Source: Halovivax sp.
GTDB taxonomy: Archaea > Halobacteriota > Halobacteria > Halobacteriales > Natrialbaceae
Reading direction: 5' to 3'
Length of the DNA: 13,820 nucleotides
Assembly: GCA_007135505.1 (NCBI GenBank)
Contig: SLIS01000298.1
Coordinates: 1 to 13,820, forward strand
Shown here in pieces: positions 1-7,319 of the stretch (its first letter is position 1; each line of letters starts with the position of its first letter). Under the pieces are notes generated by a model, which had not been told where the DNA came from, searched no databases, and saw only the letters and a program-made list of their open reading frames with translations. A program made the translations under genes and the position numbers.

Positions 1-180
1 GAGAAACAGCGGGAGCTGCTGACGGTCGCCTACGAGGAGGGTTACTTCGACGTTCCCCGCGGAATCTCCCAGGACGAACTCGCGGCCAAACTCGGCGTCT
101 CGAAGTCGGCGATCTCCCAGCGCCTTCGCCGGGCGATGACCGAACTCTGTGCGTCGTCGCTCGCTCCCGAGTGCGACTAA
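1..180 (+). CDS. HTH_10 (bacterio-opsin activator type) transcriptional regulator, C-terminal fragment
   Basis: The reading frame is open from base 1 to the TAA at 178-180, so only the last 59 residues are present and the start is outside the window. The fragment has the typical HTH_10 layout: a helix (KQRELLTVAYEEGYFDVPR), then GISQDELAAKLGVSKSAISQ as the helix-turn-helix, then RLRRAMTEL. This domain ends the Bat-like family of haloarchaeal regulators, which usually carry PAS, GAF or bacterioopsin-type sensor domains in front; those cannot be seen here. It binds DNA and probably regulates a few targets, but the signal and targets are unknown. Family assignment is firm; the role is not. Confidence 0.9.
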   Translation, partial: EKQRELLTVAYEEGYFDVPRGISQDELAAKLGVSKSAISQRLRRAMTELCASSLAPECD

Positions 181-597
181 CCCTTGCACCCGACGTTATC
201 GTCTCCCGACCCATCCGAACCCTCTCGATACCGGTTTCGTGGTACGTTTCGACACGCCTACTGTCGATGTGTGACTACTACGATCGCGGACCTCGTCTCT
301 CCGAGAACGTGATTCCCGTCCCGATGGCGTGCCGAACGAACCGGTATATCGATCGATTCGGACGCGTTCAGTAGGGGCGGCTTTTTAGCCAGTAGGCCTC
401 TCCCACGTGATCGATTCGGATAGAAACCGTGTCACGAGCCGCCTTTTCGGGCCCGTAGCGGCCGGTTCGTCGACATCCTAGGGATCCCGCTGCCGGCACG
501 TTGCGAGACGCGGGCCTGACCGTTCTCCCGATCACAGGTGCAATTCGACGCCGGCTCCTAGGCTCGACCAACCGATGAGCCTCGGTCCGTAGTCTGT

Positions 598-607
598 CTA
601 TAGTAAT
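598..607 (+). promoter_or_regulatory. Possible glmS promoter (TATA-like box)
   Basis: CTATAGTAAT is the best TATA-like element upstream of glmS. Transcription would begin near 625-632 and give a leader of about 270 nt. A long leader fits the strong Shine-Dalgarno in front of glmS, but the box is only moderate and a weaker one nearer the gene (for example GTTAAC at 747-752) is possible. Confidence 0.35.
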
Positions 608-730
608 GGAACGTCTCGGGTTGGTCTCAGCTATGGCAGGATGTCCGTTGACCGTCGAAAATTACGATTCGGGGGCCTGTCCCCACGCTTCGAGAACGGA
701 CTGGTTTCGCACAGCTTTCTATCGGTCTCA

Positions 731-757
731 AACGAGTGTTCAATGCGTTAACTCGTT
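731..757. repeat. Inverted repeat upstream of glmS, possible operator
   Basis: AACGAGT (731-737) and ACTCGTT (751-757) are exact reverse complements with centres 20 bp apart, i.e. two helical turns, as expected for a dimeric DNA-binding protein. It lies 145 bases before the glmS start, inside the presumed leader. It could equally form an RNA hairpin with a 13-nt loop. Function is inferred from geometry only. Confidence 0.4.
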
Positions 758-887
758 GTTCGGGGGATCGCAAGCGTCCGATTTCGACGCCGGTCACAGG
801 CGCCCGTCGACCGGTCGACGTCGATCGGTGGATGGAACTGGCATCGACGGCGTCCACGCGACGACCGCCTCGAAACCTCCCCGCCAC

Positions 888-894
888 GAGGTGA
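888..894 (+). promoter_or_regulatory. Strong Shine-Dalgarno of glmS
   Basis: GAGGTGA matches seven bases of the anti-Shine-Dalgarno of archaeal 16S rRNA and ends seven bases before the ATG at 902. Most other genes in this window look leaderless, so glmS stands out as translated from a leadered mRNA. Confidence 0.75.
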
Positions 895-901
895 GTCGCT
901 A

Positions 902-2710
902 ATGTGTGGCATTATCGGTCGAATCGGCCGTGACGAAGCGATCGACACGCTCCTGACCGGACTCGAGAACCTCGAGTATCGCGGCTACGACTCGGCCGGC
1001 ATCGCGGTTCAAAACGGCGCCGGAATAAAGGTCGAGAAGCAGTCGGGCAAGGTCAGTACACTGAAGGAGTCGATCGATCGAACGGCGCTCGAAGGCCAGC
1101 TCGGGATCGGGCACACGCGATGGAGTACACACGGCCCGCCGACGGACGAGAACGCCCATCCCCACACGGACACGACCAGAGACGTCGCCGTCGTCCACAA
1201 CGGGATCATCGAGAACTACGCGTCGATTCGCTCACGCCTCCAGCGAGAGGGGTACGAGTTCTCGAGCGAGACGGACACGGAAGTCGTTCCACACCTCATC
1301 CAGCAGAACCTCGATCGCGGAATGGACCCGGAGATTGCGTTTCGCCGCGCTATCTCGGAACTCAACGGCAGTTACGCGATCGCGGCCATCTGTGACGGCG
1401 AATCGGAACTGTACGCCGCTCGACAGGGCTCGCCACTCGTCGTCGGAATCGACGCCGACGGCTACTTCCTCGCGAGTGACGTGCCGGCGTTCCTGGAGTA
1501 CACCGACACGGTGGTCTACCTGGAAGACGGTGACGTCGTTACCCTGCGGCCGAACGGCGTGCGGATAACGGACCTGGACGGCCAACCGGTACGACGTGAT
1601 CGTCACACGGTCGAATGGGACGCAGAGGAGACGGGGAAAGGTGAGTTCGACCACTACATGTTAAAGGAGATCACGGAGCAACCGACCTCGCTCGCCCAAT
1701 CCATCGAGGGTCGATTCGACCGGCAGGCGGGGGACGTCTCGTTCGAGGGGCTCGACCCGTTCACGGACGTCGATCGAGTTCTACTGGTGGCCTGCGGGAC
1801 ATCCTATCACGCGGCGCAGTACGGAACGACCGCGCTTCGTCGCTCGGGCGTCGACGCGGAAGCCGTGCTCGCCAACGAATTCAGCCTGTCCGCTCCGCCG
1901 ATGGACGAGCGAACGCTCGTGATCGCCGTCACACAGAGCGGTGAGACGGCCGACACGCTCTCGGCCGTCGGTCAGGCGAACGAGCAGGGTGCGGCCACGC
2001 TCGCCCTGACGAACGTCGTCGGCTCGAGCGTCTGTCGCGAAACGGACCAGCAGCTGTTCATCCGGGCTGGTCCCGAAATCGGCGTCGCCGCGACCAAGAC
2101 GTTCTCCTCCCAGGCCGTCCTGCTCACGCTCCTCGCCCATCGGATTGCGGTGGACTCTACGGGCTCGTCGAGTCTTCCGATCGAGTCTCTATGTGCTGAC
2201 CTGGATCGGTTGCCGAGGCTGGTCGAGACCCTGATCGAGGAGAGCGAGGCCAGGTCGATCGCTCGCGAGTTTCGCGAGGGGGAGTCGTACTTCTTCATCG
2301 GTCGCGGATTCGGCTACCCGGTCGCAAGCGAGGGTGCCCTCAAGTTCAAAGAGATCACCTACGAACACGCGGAAGGATTCGCCTCCGGGGAACTCAAGCA
2401 CGGCCCGCTCGCACTCGTCACGCCGGAGACGCCCGTCTTCACCATCTTCACCGGTGAGGAAGACGAGACGACGCTGAACAACGCTGCCGAAGCGACGACT
2501 CGCGGCGCACCGGTCGTGGCGATCTGTCCCGACGACCACGAGGCGACGTCGATGGCCGACGCACACCTCCGGATACCGGACGTGAATCCACTCCTCGCCG
2601 GTATTCTGGCGACCATCCAGTTACAGCTGGTCTCCTACCACGCGGCCGACTTGCTCGACCGGGAGATCGACAAGCCCCGGAACCTGGCCAAGAGCGTCAC
2701 GGTGGAGTGA
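902..2710 (+). CDS. glmS: Glutamine--fructose-6-phosphate aminotransferase (isomerizing)
   Basis: Makes glucosamine-6-phosphate from fructose-6-phosphate and glutamine, the entry to UDP-GlcNAc and amino-sugar synthesis in the cytoplasm. The 602 residues match the usual family length. The start is certain because Cys2 (MCGIIG) must become the N-terminal nucleophile of the class II glutaminase domain (about 1-230); GHTRWSTHG (70-78) and VHNGIIENY (98-106) complete that site. Two SIS sugar-isomerase domains follow, with CGTSYHA (298-304), TQSGET (344-349) and TKTFSSQ (398-404). Catalytic counterparts of E. coli Glu488, His504 and Lys603 are present as Glu484, His500 (GELKHGPLAL) and Lys597 near the C-terminus. 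It stands alone, with a strong Shine-Dalgarno and a hairpin just after its stop. All key residues are intact. Confidence 0.98.
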   Translation: MCGIIGRIGRDEAIDTLLTGLENLEYRGYDSAGIAVQNGAGIKVEKQSGKVSTLKESIDRTALEGQLGIGHTRWSTHGPPTDENAHPHTDTTRDVAVVHNGIIENYASIRSRLQREGYEFSSETDTEVVPHLIQQNLDRGMDPEIAFRRAISELNGSYAIAAICDGESELYAARQGSPLVVGIDADGYFLASDVPAFLEYTDTVVYLEDGDVVTLRPNGVRITDLDGQPVRRDRHTVEWDAEETGKGEFDHYMLKEITEQPTSLAQSIEGRFDRQAGDVSFEGLDPFTDVDRVLLVACGTSYHAAQYGTTALRRSGVDAEAVLANEFSLSAPPMDERTLVIAVTQSGETADTLSAVGQANEQGAATLALTNVVGSSVCRETDQQLFIRAGPEIGVAATKTFSSQAVLLTLLAHRIAVDSTGSSSLPIESLCADLDRLPRLVETLIEESEARSIAREFREGESYFFIGRGFGYPVASEGALKFKEITYEHAEGFASGELKHGPLALVTPETPVFTIFTGEEDETTLNNAAEATTRGAPVVAICPDDHEATSMADAHLRIPDVNPLLAGILATIQLQLVSYHAADLLDREIDKPRNLAKSVTVE

Positions 2711-2716
2711 GCACCG

Positions 2717-2739
2717 ACCGTCGGCCTGAGACCGACGGT
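2717..2739 (+). terminator. Hairpin directly after glmS
   Basis: ACCGTCGG (2717-2724) and CCGACGGT (2732-2739) form a perfect 8-bp stem with a 7-nt loop, beginning seven bases after the glmS stop. No oligo-T run follows, so it is more a 3'-end stabiliser or processing signal than a classical archaeal oligo-T terminator. The position makes a link to the glmS 3' end likely. Confidence 0.5.
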
Positions 2740-2807
2740 TCGTCCACAGTTATCGACTCCGGTTCGTCGGTCGACGGGACTCGTCTCATCGCGGGTTGAT
2801 AGGCGCT

Positions 2808-2865
2808 ACTTGCAATGGCTAAACGAGCTACTTACCCCCACGTAAACGAGTCACTTACTTCCACG
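2808..2865 (+). repeat. Iteron-like direct repeats between glmS and the zinc-finger gene
   Basis: Two abutting 23-base units (2820-2842 and 2843-2865) match at 19 of 23 positions; each begins TAAACGAG, contains ACTTAC and ends CACG. A third, weaker copy of the inner motif (CTACTTGC, from 2807) lies 22 bases upstream, and a fourth ACTTAC is at 2928-2933. Spacing of 22-23 bases puts the first three on one face of the helix to within about two turns. They lie about 110-170 bases before the zinc-finger TATA box and look like binding sites for a regulator. The partner protein is unknown. Confidence 0.5.
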
Positions 2866-2911
2866 AAATATTGAATTATCGCCAGACGTGATCGTCTTCG
2901 AAACCGAACAC

Positions 2912-2951
2912 TGTCACTCATTCACGTACTTACCGTCGTCGACGAGTGACA
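2912..2951. repeat. 8-bp inverted repeat upstream of the zinc-finger promoter
   Basis: TGTCACTC (2912-2919) and GAGTGACA (2944-2951) are perfect reverse complements, centres 32 bp apart (three helical turns), ending about 24 bases before the TATA box at 2975. The placement suits an operator for the following gene; a stem in RNA is less likely because the region lies upstream of the expected transcription start. Confidence 0.4.
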
Positions 2952-2974
2952 CTCACGATCCTCGGTATGCGGTC

Positions 2975-2984
2975 TATAATAAAT
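2975..2984 (+). promoter_or_regulatory. TATA box of the zinc-finger gene
   Basis: TATAATAAAT is centred about 29-30 bases before the ATG at 3009, so transcription should begin just a few bases upstream of that codon, giving a nearly leaderless mRNA. It also rules out the longer frames beginning at 2946 or 2967, which would place the TATA box inside the coding region. Confidence 0.75.
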
Positions 2985-3008
2985 AGGGTTCTGTCGCAAT
3001 CCGGGAGT

Positions 3009-3215
3009 ATGCCGACAAATCAGGACGCGAAGTGGACCCCACTCGAACGGCAGCGCAAGACTTCGGCTCCCCGATGTGTAAACTGTGACAACCGTGTTAC
3101 CAGGCAGTTTGCTCGCGTCTTCGGCGACAATCGGAACGTCGTCCACGCCTGTCCCGAGTGCTCGACGTATCGAGAGATGAAGACCTCGGACTTCATTCCC
3201 GAGGCTCACCGGTAG
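3009..3215 (+). CDS. Small CxxC-CxxC zinc-finger protein (DUF7563-like)
   Basis: A 68-residue protein with two cysteine pairs, CVNC (23-26) and CPEC (48-51), in the arrangement RCVNCDNRVTRQFARVFGDN...VHACPEC. That is the pattern of the small haloarchaeal zinc-finger family annotated DUF7563, and it should bind one Zn2+ through four cysteines. The first 20 residues are a charged tail longer than in short family members; the end (TSDFIPEAHR) is also charged. The start is set by the TATA box at 2975. Whether it binds nucleic acid or protein is unknown; these micro-proteins are commonly assumed to be regulators. It converges on the transferase gene 25 bases away. Confidence 0.85.
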   Translation: MPTNQDAKWTPLERQRKTSAPRCVNCDNRVTRQFARVFGDNRNVVHACPECSTYREMKTSDFIPEAHR

Positions 3216-3240
3216 CGTTGCGACCGACTAACCCGTCGAA

Positions 3241-4248
3241 TCAAACGAGTTTCTGATACCGATCGACGAGCCGGTCGAGTCCGAATACTCCGGCGGTGAC
3301 GGTGTAGTGCGTCTCGAGTCGTGGGTTGAATTTGGCCTTGTACCGGTTGATACTCGGGACGCCGGCGCCAACCAGATCGTACCGCTCGATCCCGCTCTCG
3401 AGACCGTCGCGCATGATCTGCCAGTCGAGGACGTCGTTCACTGCGACGTCTACGTCCTCACCCGTCTTCACGCCGCCCTGCCAGCGAAGCAGCATTCCGT
3501 TCGACTCGAGGACGAGGATACCGCCGCAGAACTCGCCGTCGATCCGGCACACGTACGGTCGAAGCGCTCCGTCCGGGAGACTCTCGTAGAGTGAGCGGAC
3601 GTATTCGGGTGAGAGCTGGAACGGGCGCCCCTGACTCTCGTATCTGGCGGCGACCTGATGGACGATATCCTCGACGTCGGAAGCGTCTCCCTCCGCCACG
3701 ACGACGTCGTCCGGGACGGACTGGACGTTCCGGCGTGCGTCGCTGCTGAATCGATCGACGAGGTCGTCCGCCGGGACGTCGAGGTCGACGACGTACGTGT
3801 ATCCGGGGGTGACGTCGTACTCGTTCCAGGCGAACGGCCGCAGGTCGTCGAACCGACCGGTGGTGAACTTACAGTAGACGGGACGACACTCCGCTTCGAG
3901 CCAGTCGAGACACCCCTCGAGAAATCGTCTCACGCGGCGATCGGCCTTTCGTTGCTTGAGCGAGTCGAGATCGTTCATCGCCGGCCCCAGATAACACGAC
4001 CAGGACCGCGGTGCCGGCGAGAACGCGGCGGCGAACGGCCCTTTCTCGAGGACGAAGATCGGAAATACTCCGACGGGTTCCTGGCCCTTGAATCCAGCCA
4101 GTGCGTGTATCGTCGTGTTCGTCTCAGCCGCCTGTCTGGCGAGTGCCTCGGCTCTGTGGAATGGATTCGTCTCGGTGGATCGTTCGACGTGGCGATTCCA
4201 CTCGTCGGCTTCCGATTCCAGATCGTATCTGCTGATTTCGATACTCAT
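3241..4248 (-). CDS. FemAB/GNAT-like N-acyltransferase (peptidoglycan-type bridge transferase fold)
   Basis: A 335-residue soluble protein of the FemAB/GNAT type (Acetyltransf_6 class), two linked acyltransferase folds. Recognisable parts are an N-terminal half with NPFHRAEAL (28-36), GVFPIF (60-65) and LGPAMNDL (87-94), and a C-terminal half with the SSDARRNVQ helix (168-176), CRIDGEFCGGILVL (234-247) and the ending GVPSINRYKAKFNP (296-309), a hallmark of the family. In bacteria such enzymes use aminoacyl-tRNA or acyl-CoA; haloarchaea lack peptidoglycan, so the likely acceptor is an amino sugar or surface glycan (inference). It is the second gene of an operon: its start lies five bases after the phosphodiesterase stop. 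No clear Shine-Dalgarno is seen. Substrate is unknown. Confidence 0.85.
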   Translation of the reverse strand: MSIEISRYDLESEADEWNRHVERSTETNPFHRAEALARQAAETNTTIHALAGFKGQEPVGVFPIFVLEKGPFAAAFSPAPRSWSCYLGPAMNDLDSLKQRKADRRVRRFLEGCLDWLEAECRPVYCKFTTGRFDDLRPFAWNEYDVTPGYTYVVDLDVPADDLVDRFSSDARRNVQSVPDDVVVAEGDASDVEDIVHQVAARYESQGRPFQLSPEYVRSLYESLPDGALRPYVCRIDGEFCGGILVLESNGMLLRWQGGVKTGEDVDVAVNDVLDWQIMRDGLESGIERYDLVGAGVPSINRYKAKFNPRLETHYTVTAGVFGLDRLVDRYQKLV

Positions 4249-4253
4249 GATCG

Positions 4254-5876
4254 TTAGAGGTACCCGAGATCGGAGAGGCGATCTTCGACGGACCGGTCGT
4301 CCGTCGAGGCGATCGGACCGGGATTGTAACTGGGGTAGGAACGCGTCTCACCCGATTCGACCACCGGAAGTGCCTCACCATCCATCTCCTCGTCGATGGG
4401 GACGTCGAAGAACGCACAGATCGTCGGCGCCACGTCGAACAGGTGGGCCCCCTCCAGTGACCCGCTGGAGAAGCCGTCTCCGACCGCGGCGACGATCCCG
4501 TCACGCTTGTGATTCCAGGGTTCGATCGGCTCGCCGAATCGTTCGCCAGTCAGCCTGGCGACGATCGCGGTGTCGAAGTCACGCGGCACCGTCACGATGT
4601 CGGGTCCGTTGTCGAGGTGGGGCCCCTCGAAGAAGTCCTCTCGCGGACCGACCTCGTCGAAGACGGCGTCTCCACCGGGCGTGGTCAGTCCCGAGAGTTC
4701 GTCGACGAGGTCCGCGCGAACGTCCTCGTACGCCGACGCAGGAACCTGACCGTCCGGTTCCCGTCCGACCACGTTCAGTCGGATTCCGAGTTCACTCTTG
4801 GATCTGACGTACGCTTGCGAGGGCGGGAAGTCGACCTGCTCGCTGCCCGCCCGGATCGCGTCGTTCGGGAGGCGTCTGCCGATCGGATCCGCCAACCCGA
4901 CCAGATCCAGGGTGTTGGCCACCCGCTGGGTGGTGATGCCGAAGCGGGCGGCGAGCGAGATGACTCGCTCGATAGTCCCGGGATCGTGATCGGCTGCGTC
5001 TTCACCCGCCAGGAGGTCGTTCTCGAAGGCCCTGGACCACGTCGGCATCCCCTCGCCGCCGCGTTTCGTCCGCAGGTAGCCGGATTCGGCGAGGTAGTCG
5101 TTGACCCGGAACTCCGGGCCCGAAACCGGCCCGATCCCGTGGTCGCTGACGACCATCACGGCGCCGGGGTCCGCGTCGTCGAGAATGCGCTCGAGTTCGC
5201 GATCGACGGCCTCGTAAACGGCGGTCACTGCGTCCTGGTCGCCCGGTCGCTCGTGAAAGACGGAGTCCGTGACCTGAAACTGGACGAATCCGAATTCGGG
5301 CTCGAACCGTTCGACGAGGTGGCGAAATGCGGCCCCACGGGCTTCGACGGTTCGCCGGTAGCCCTCGATCGACTGATCCGGCTCGGGACCGCTCTGGGGG
5401 TAGATTCGGTACGATCCGATGGCGTCTTCGACTGCTGAAAGGATTCCGTCGGGGTGACAGTCCGGGTCTTCGGGCGCGGTGAGGCCCGGTATTAACGCGC
5501 CGTCGAACGGCCGGGCCGGGTGGGTCACTGGGACGTTGAGGACCACGCTCGAATAGCCGTGGTCGCTCAGTAGTTCCCACACCGGTCGAGCCCTGACGTG
5601 CGTCGCGTTGATCACGTCCCAGTCGTAGCCGTCGAACGTGAGGAAGTCGAACACGCCGTGTTTTCCCGGATTGACGCCCGTGTACAGCGACGGCCAGGCA
5701 CTTCCCGTCCACGGCGGTATCTGTGATTCGAGCGTGCCACTGGTTCCGGCGGAGAGCAGTCGATCGATCGTCGGAATCGAGCCCGCCTCGACGAGCGGAT
5801 CGAGTACGGAAAAACACCCGGCGTCGATACCGACGAGAATGAGATCCGGTCCAGTGTTCGTTGCCGGTTGGTCCAT
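4254..5876 (-). CDS. Alkaline-phosphatase-superfamily phosphodiesterase/nucleotide pyrophosphatase
   Basis: A 540-residue member of the alkaline phosphatase superfamily, close to the predicted AP-superfamily/type I phosphodiesterase group (COG3379-like). The metal-binding pattern is visible in order: LVGIDAG with Asp18; PPWTGSAWPSLYTG (54-67), where Thr57 is the expected nucleophile; TDSVFH with Asp204 and His208; VVSDHGIGP with Asp245 and His246; and NHKRDG with His456. So the two-zinc site appears complete. There is no signal peptide or membrane span, so it probably acts in the cytoplasm. Relatives occur in archaeal and bacterial polysaccharide clusters; the true substrate (phosphodiester, nucleotide sugar or sulfate ester) cannot be told. 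First gene of the operon with the FemAB-like gene. Candidate boxes on the minus strand are near 5905-5912 and 5943-5950, both weak. Confidence 0.85.
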   Translation of the reverse strand: MDQPATNTGPDLILVGIDAGCFSVLDPLVEAGSIPTIDRLLSAGTSGTLESQIPPWTGSAWPSLYTGVNPGKHGVFDFLTFDGYDWDVINATHVRARPVWELLSDHGYSSVVLNVPVTHPARPFDGALIPGLTAPEDPDCHPDGILSAVEDAIGSYRIYPQSGPEPDQSIEGYRRTVEARGAAFRHLVERFEPEFGFVQFQVTDSVFHERPGDQDAVTAVYEAVDRELERILDDADPGAVMVVSDHGIGPVSGPEFRVNDYLAESGYLRTKRGGEGMPTWSRAFENDLLAGEDAADHDPGTIERVISLAARFGITTQRVANTLDLVGLADPIGRRLPNDAIRAGSEQVDFPPSQAYVRSKSELGIRLNVVGREPDGQVPASAYEDVRADLVDELSGLTTPGGDAVFDEVGPREDFFEGPHLDNGPDIVTVPRDFDTAIVARLTGERFGEPIEPWNHKRDGIVAAVGDGFSSGSLEGAHLFDVAPTICAFFDVPIDEEMDGEALPVVESGETRSYPSYNPGPIASTDDRSVEDRLSDLGYL

Positions 5877-6025
5877 GCTCGGGGGTTCCCGTTCTGTGGC
5901 TTTGTTATGGCATTTCTTCAGCGTGTATGCAACCGCTTCGCCGTATAGAACGAGACTGTATCCGGTGATGACCCGCTCTAACGCGTCCGTACGTCCCAGC
6001 GCGTAATCGTAACGAACATAACACT

Positions 6026-6094
6026 ATGGGAATCGATACCGCCGGCCATCGTATGGACACGTGCTGGTGTGACCACCGGGGTGAGTCACCGTGA
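6026..6094 (+). CDS. Possible 22-codon leader peptide, overlapping the aminotransferase start
   Basis: ATG at 6026 opens 22 codons ending in TGA at 6092-6094, which overlaps the downstream GTG start as GTGA. The peptide begins MGIDTAGHRMDT and contains a CWC motif followed by Asp-His. The overlap would allow translational coupling. No convincing TATA box lies 25-30 bases upstream, and a frame this short can occur by chance, so it is a candidate only. Confidence 0.25.
   Translation: MGIDTAGHRMDTCWCDHRGESP
6078..6085 (+). promoter_or_regulatory. Shine-Dalgarno of the aminotransferase gene
   Basis: GGGGTGAG contains GGTGA, complementary to the archaeal 16S rRNA 3' end, and ends five bases before the GTG at 6091. 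Because an in-frame stop lies at 6082-6084, GTG 6091 is the first possible start, and this site supports it. Confidence 0.55.
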
Positions 6095-7287
6095 TACCCG
6101 GTGGCCCGTCTCTCGCTCTGGTTTCGGAAGCGACGGGAACCCAACGTCACGCACGCGATAGGCCGAACGGAATCGAACCGTTTCTAGAACAGTATACTGA
6201 ATCGTACTGGTACTACGGCTCCGGGAAAGTCGCCCTCCGCGATGGACTGCGGACGGTCCGGTCGGCGTCGTCGCCGGTGCGTCCGGCCGAGACCACGCTC
6301 GATCCGAACGTCTTACTCCCGGCGTACATCCCCGACGCCGTTTCCGAGCCGATCAGGGAACTCGGACTCGAGCCGCGATACTACGCGATCACCGATGGAC
6401 TCGCCCCGGATATGGTCGACCTAGAGAGCCGCGTCGACCGCGCGACGATTGCCATTGTCTCGGTGAATTACTTCGGGTTTCCACAGCCGAATCTGGCCGA
6501 ACTGTCCGCCTTCTGTGACGATCTGGACTGTTTCCACGTCGACGACAACGCCCACGCCGCATGGAGCGTCGCCGACGGACAGTTACTCGGCACGTTCGGC
6601 GACCTCGGCATCACGTGTCTGTGGAAGACGCTGCCGATCCCGAACGGGGCACTCCTCTACGTCACCTCACCGACGCTGCGGGATCGATTCGAACCGACCG
6701 ACCTCGCCGGAGTCCGGGACCACCTGGATGCGAGCGACGTTCGGTTTATCTGTAAGTCGTTCGTCGACGGCGTTCTCGATTCGAGTCCGTACCTCCGGGC
6801 GTCGATCGATTCGATCGTCACGAACGTCACTGGATCCACGCCACCGAATCCGGGAACTCGGTACGAGGCCGTCAAACGGAAGCTGTCGAAACTCTCGGAA
6901 TCGATCTGCGAGGTGACCGATCCCGACCGGATCAGGGGTCGACGGCGGGAGAACTATCGGGCCTGGCTCGACGTCGTCGCCGGCTGGACCGACGTCAACC
7001 CCATCTACCCGGCCCTGGAACCGGGTATCTGTCCGCAGTCGCTTCCCATCTACACGAGCCACCCGGACCGGGTACGACGAACACTGCGGGACCTCGGCGT
7101 CGACGGGGTCCACTCGTGGCCGCGGCTCGATCCATCGGTCGCATCTGCGCCGGAGTACCGGACGGCTACGCACCTTGCGAGTCACGTCCTCACACTTCCC
7201 GTACATCAGCACGTTGATCCGGCCCAGATCGCCTCGATCGGTGACAGGCTCGTTGATAGTTCGGCGACCACGACGGGACGCTCGTGA
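6091..7287 (+). CDS. DegT/DnrJ/EryC1-like PLP-dependent aminotransferase
   Basis: A 398-residue fold-type-I PLP enzyme resembling sugar aminotransferases of the DegT family, which add an amino group to keto-sugar nucleotides. Visible family landmarks are YYGSGKVALRDGLR (41-54, the phosphate-binding SGxxAL region), NVLLPAYIPDAV (73-84), SVNYFGFPQPNLAEL (124-138), the pyridine-binding Asp in HVDDNAHAAW (149-158) and the likely Schiff-base Lys179 in CLWKTLPIPNGALLY. The lysine context differs from the usual SxxKxxxxGEGG, so the substrate may be unusual. The start is GTG 6091, supported by a Shine-Dalgarno. It is divergent from the phosphodiesterase/FemAB-like operon and converges on XPB 32 bases downstream. 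Role in surface glycan synthesis is inferred from neighbours; glycan modification or a cofactor pathway are alternatives. Confidence 0.8.
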   Translation: MIPGGPSLALVSEATGTQRHARDRPNGIEPFLEQYTESYWYYGSGKVALRDGLRTVRSASSPVRPAETTLDPNVLLPAYIPDAVSEPIRELGLEPRYYAITDGLAPDMVDLESRVDRATIAIVSVNYFGFPQPNLAELSAFCDDLDCFHVDDNAHAAWSVADGQLLGTFGDLGITCLWKTLPIPNGALLYVTSPTLRDRFEPTDLAGVRDHLDASDVRFICKSFVDGVLDSSPYLRASIDSIVTNVTGSTPPNPGTRYEAVKRKLSKLSESICEVTDPDRIRGRRRENYRAWLDVVAGWTDVNPIYPALEPGICPQSLPIYTSHPDRVRRTLRDLGVDGVHSWPRLDPSVASAPEYRTATHLASHVLTLPVHQHVDPAQIASIGDRLVDSSATTTGRS

Positions 7288-7319
7288 CGGTCGGAACGGA
7301 TGCGACGGACGGCTCGTCG

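Larger units (their letters stand above)
181..901. other. Long gap before glmS with no convincing gene
   Basis: About 720 bases separate the HTH_10 stop from glmS. Open frames on both strands are rich in Arg, Ser and Cys and poor in Asp/Glu, unlike haloarchaeal proteins, so I call none of them. What can be seen is an unassigned TATA-like TTTTTAG at 382-388, a CTATAG box at 598-603, an inverted repeat at 731-757 and a Shine-Dalgarno at 888-894. The last three probably belong to the glmS leader. Two CCTAGG sites also occur here (474-561); the CTAG tetramer is generally rare in haloarchaeal DNA. Confidence 0.6.

Noticed and set aside
407..478. 24-codon GTG frame behind the orphan TTTTTAG box
   Set aside because: Spacing fits poorly, the frame is short, and its composition gives no support for coding.
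606..902. 98-codon plus-strand frame ending TAATG into glmS
   Set aside because: Arg/Ser/Cys-rich, few acidic residues and weaker GC bias at third codon positions than true genes. The TAATG overlap and a CTATAG box nearby are suggestive, but I read the region as glmS leader.
902..2710. Bacterial-type glmS ribozyme upstream
   Set aside because: I see no sequence resembling the glmS ribozyme core in the leader; that class is known from bacteria.
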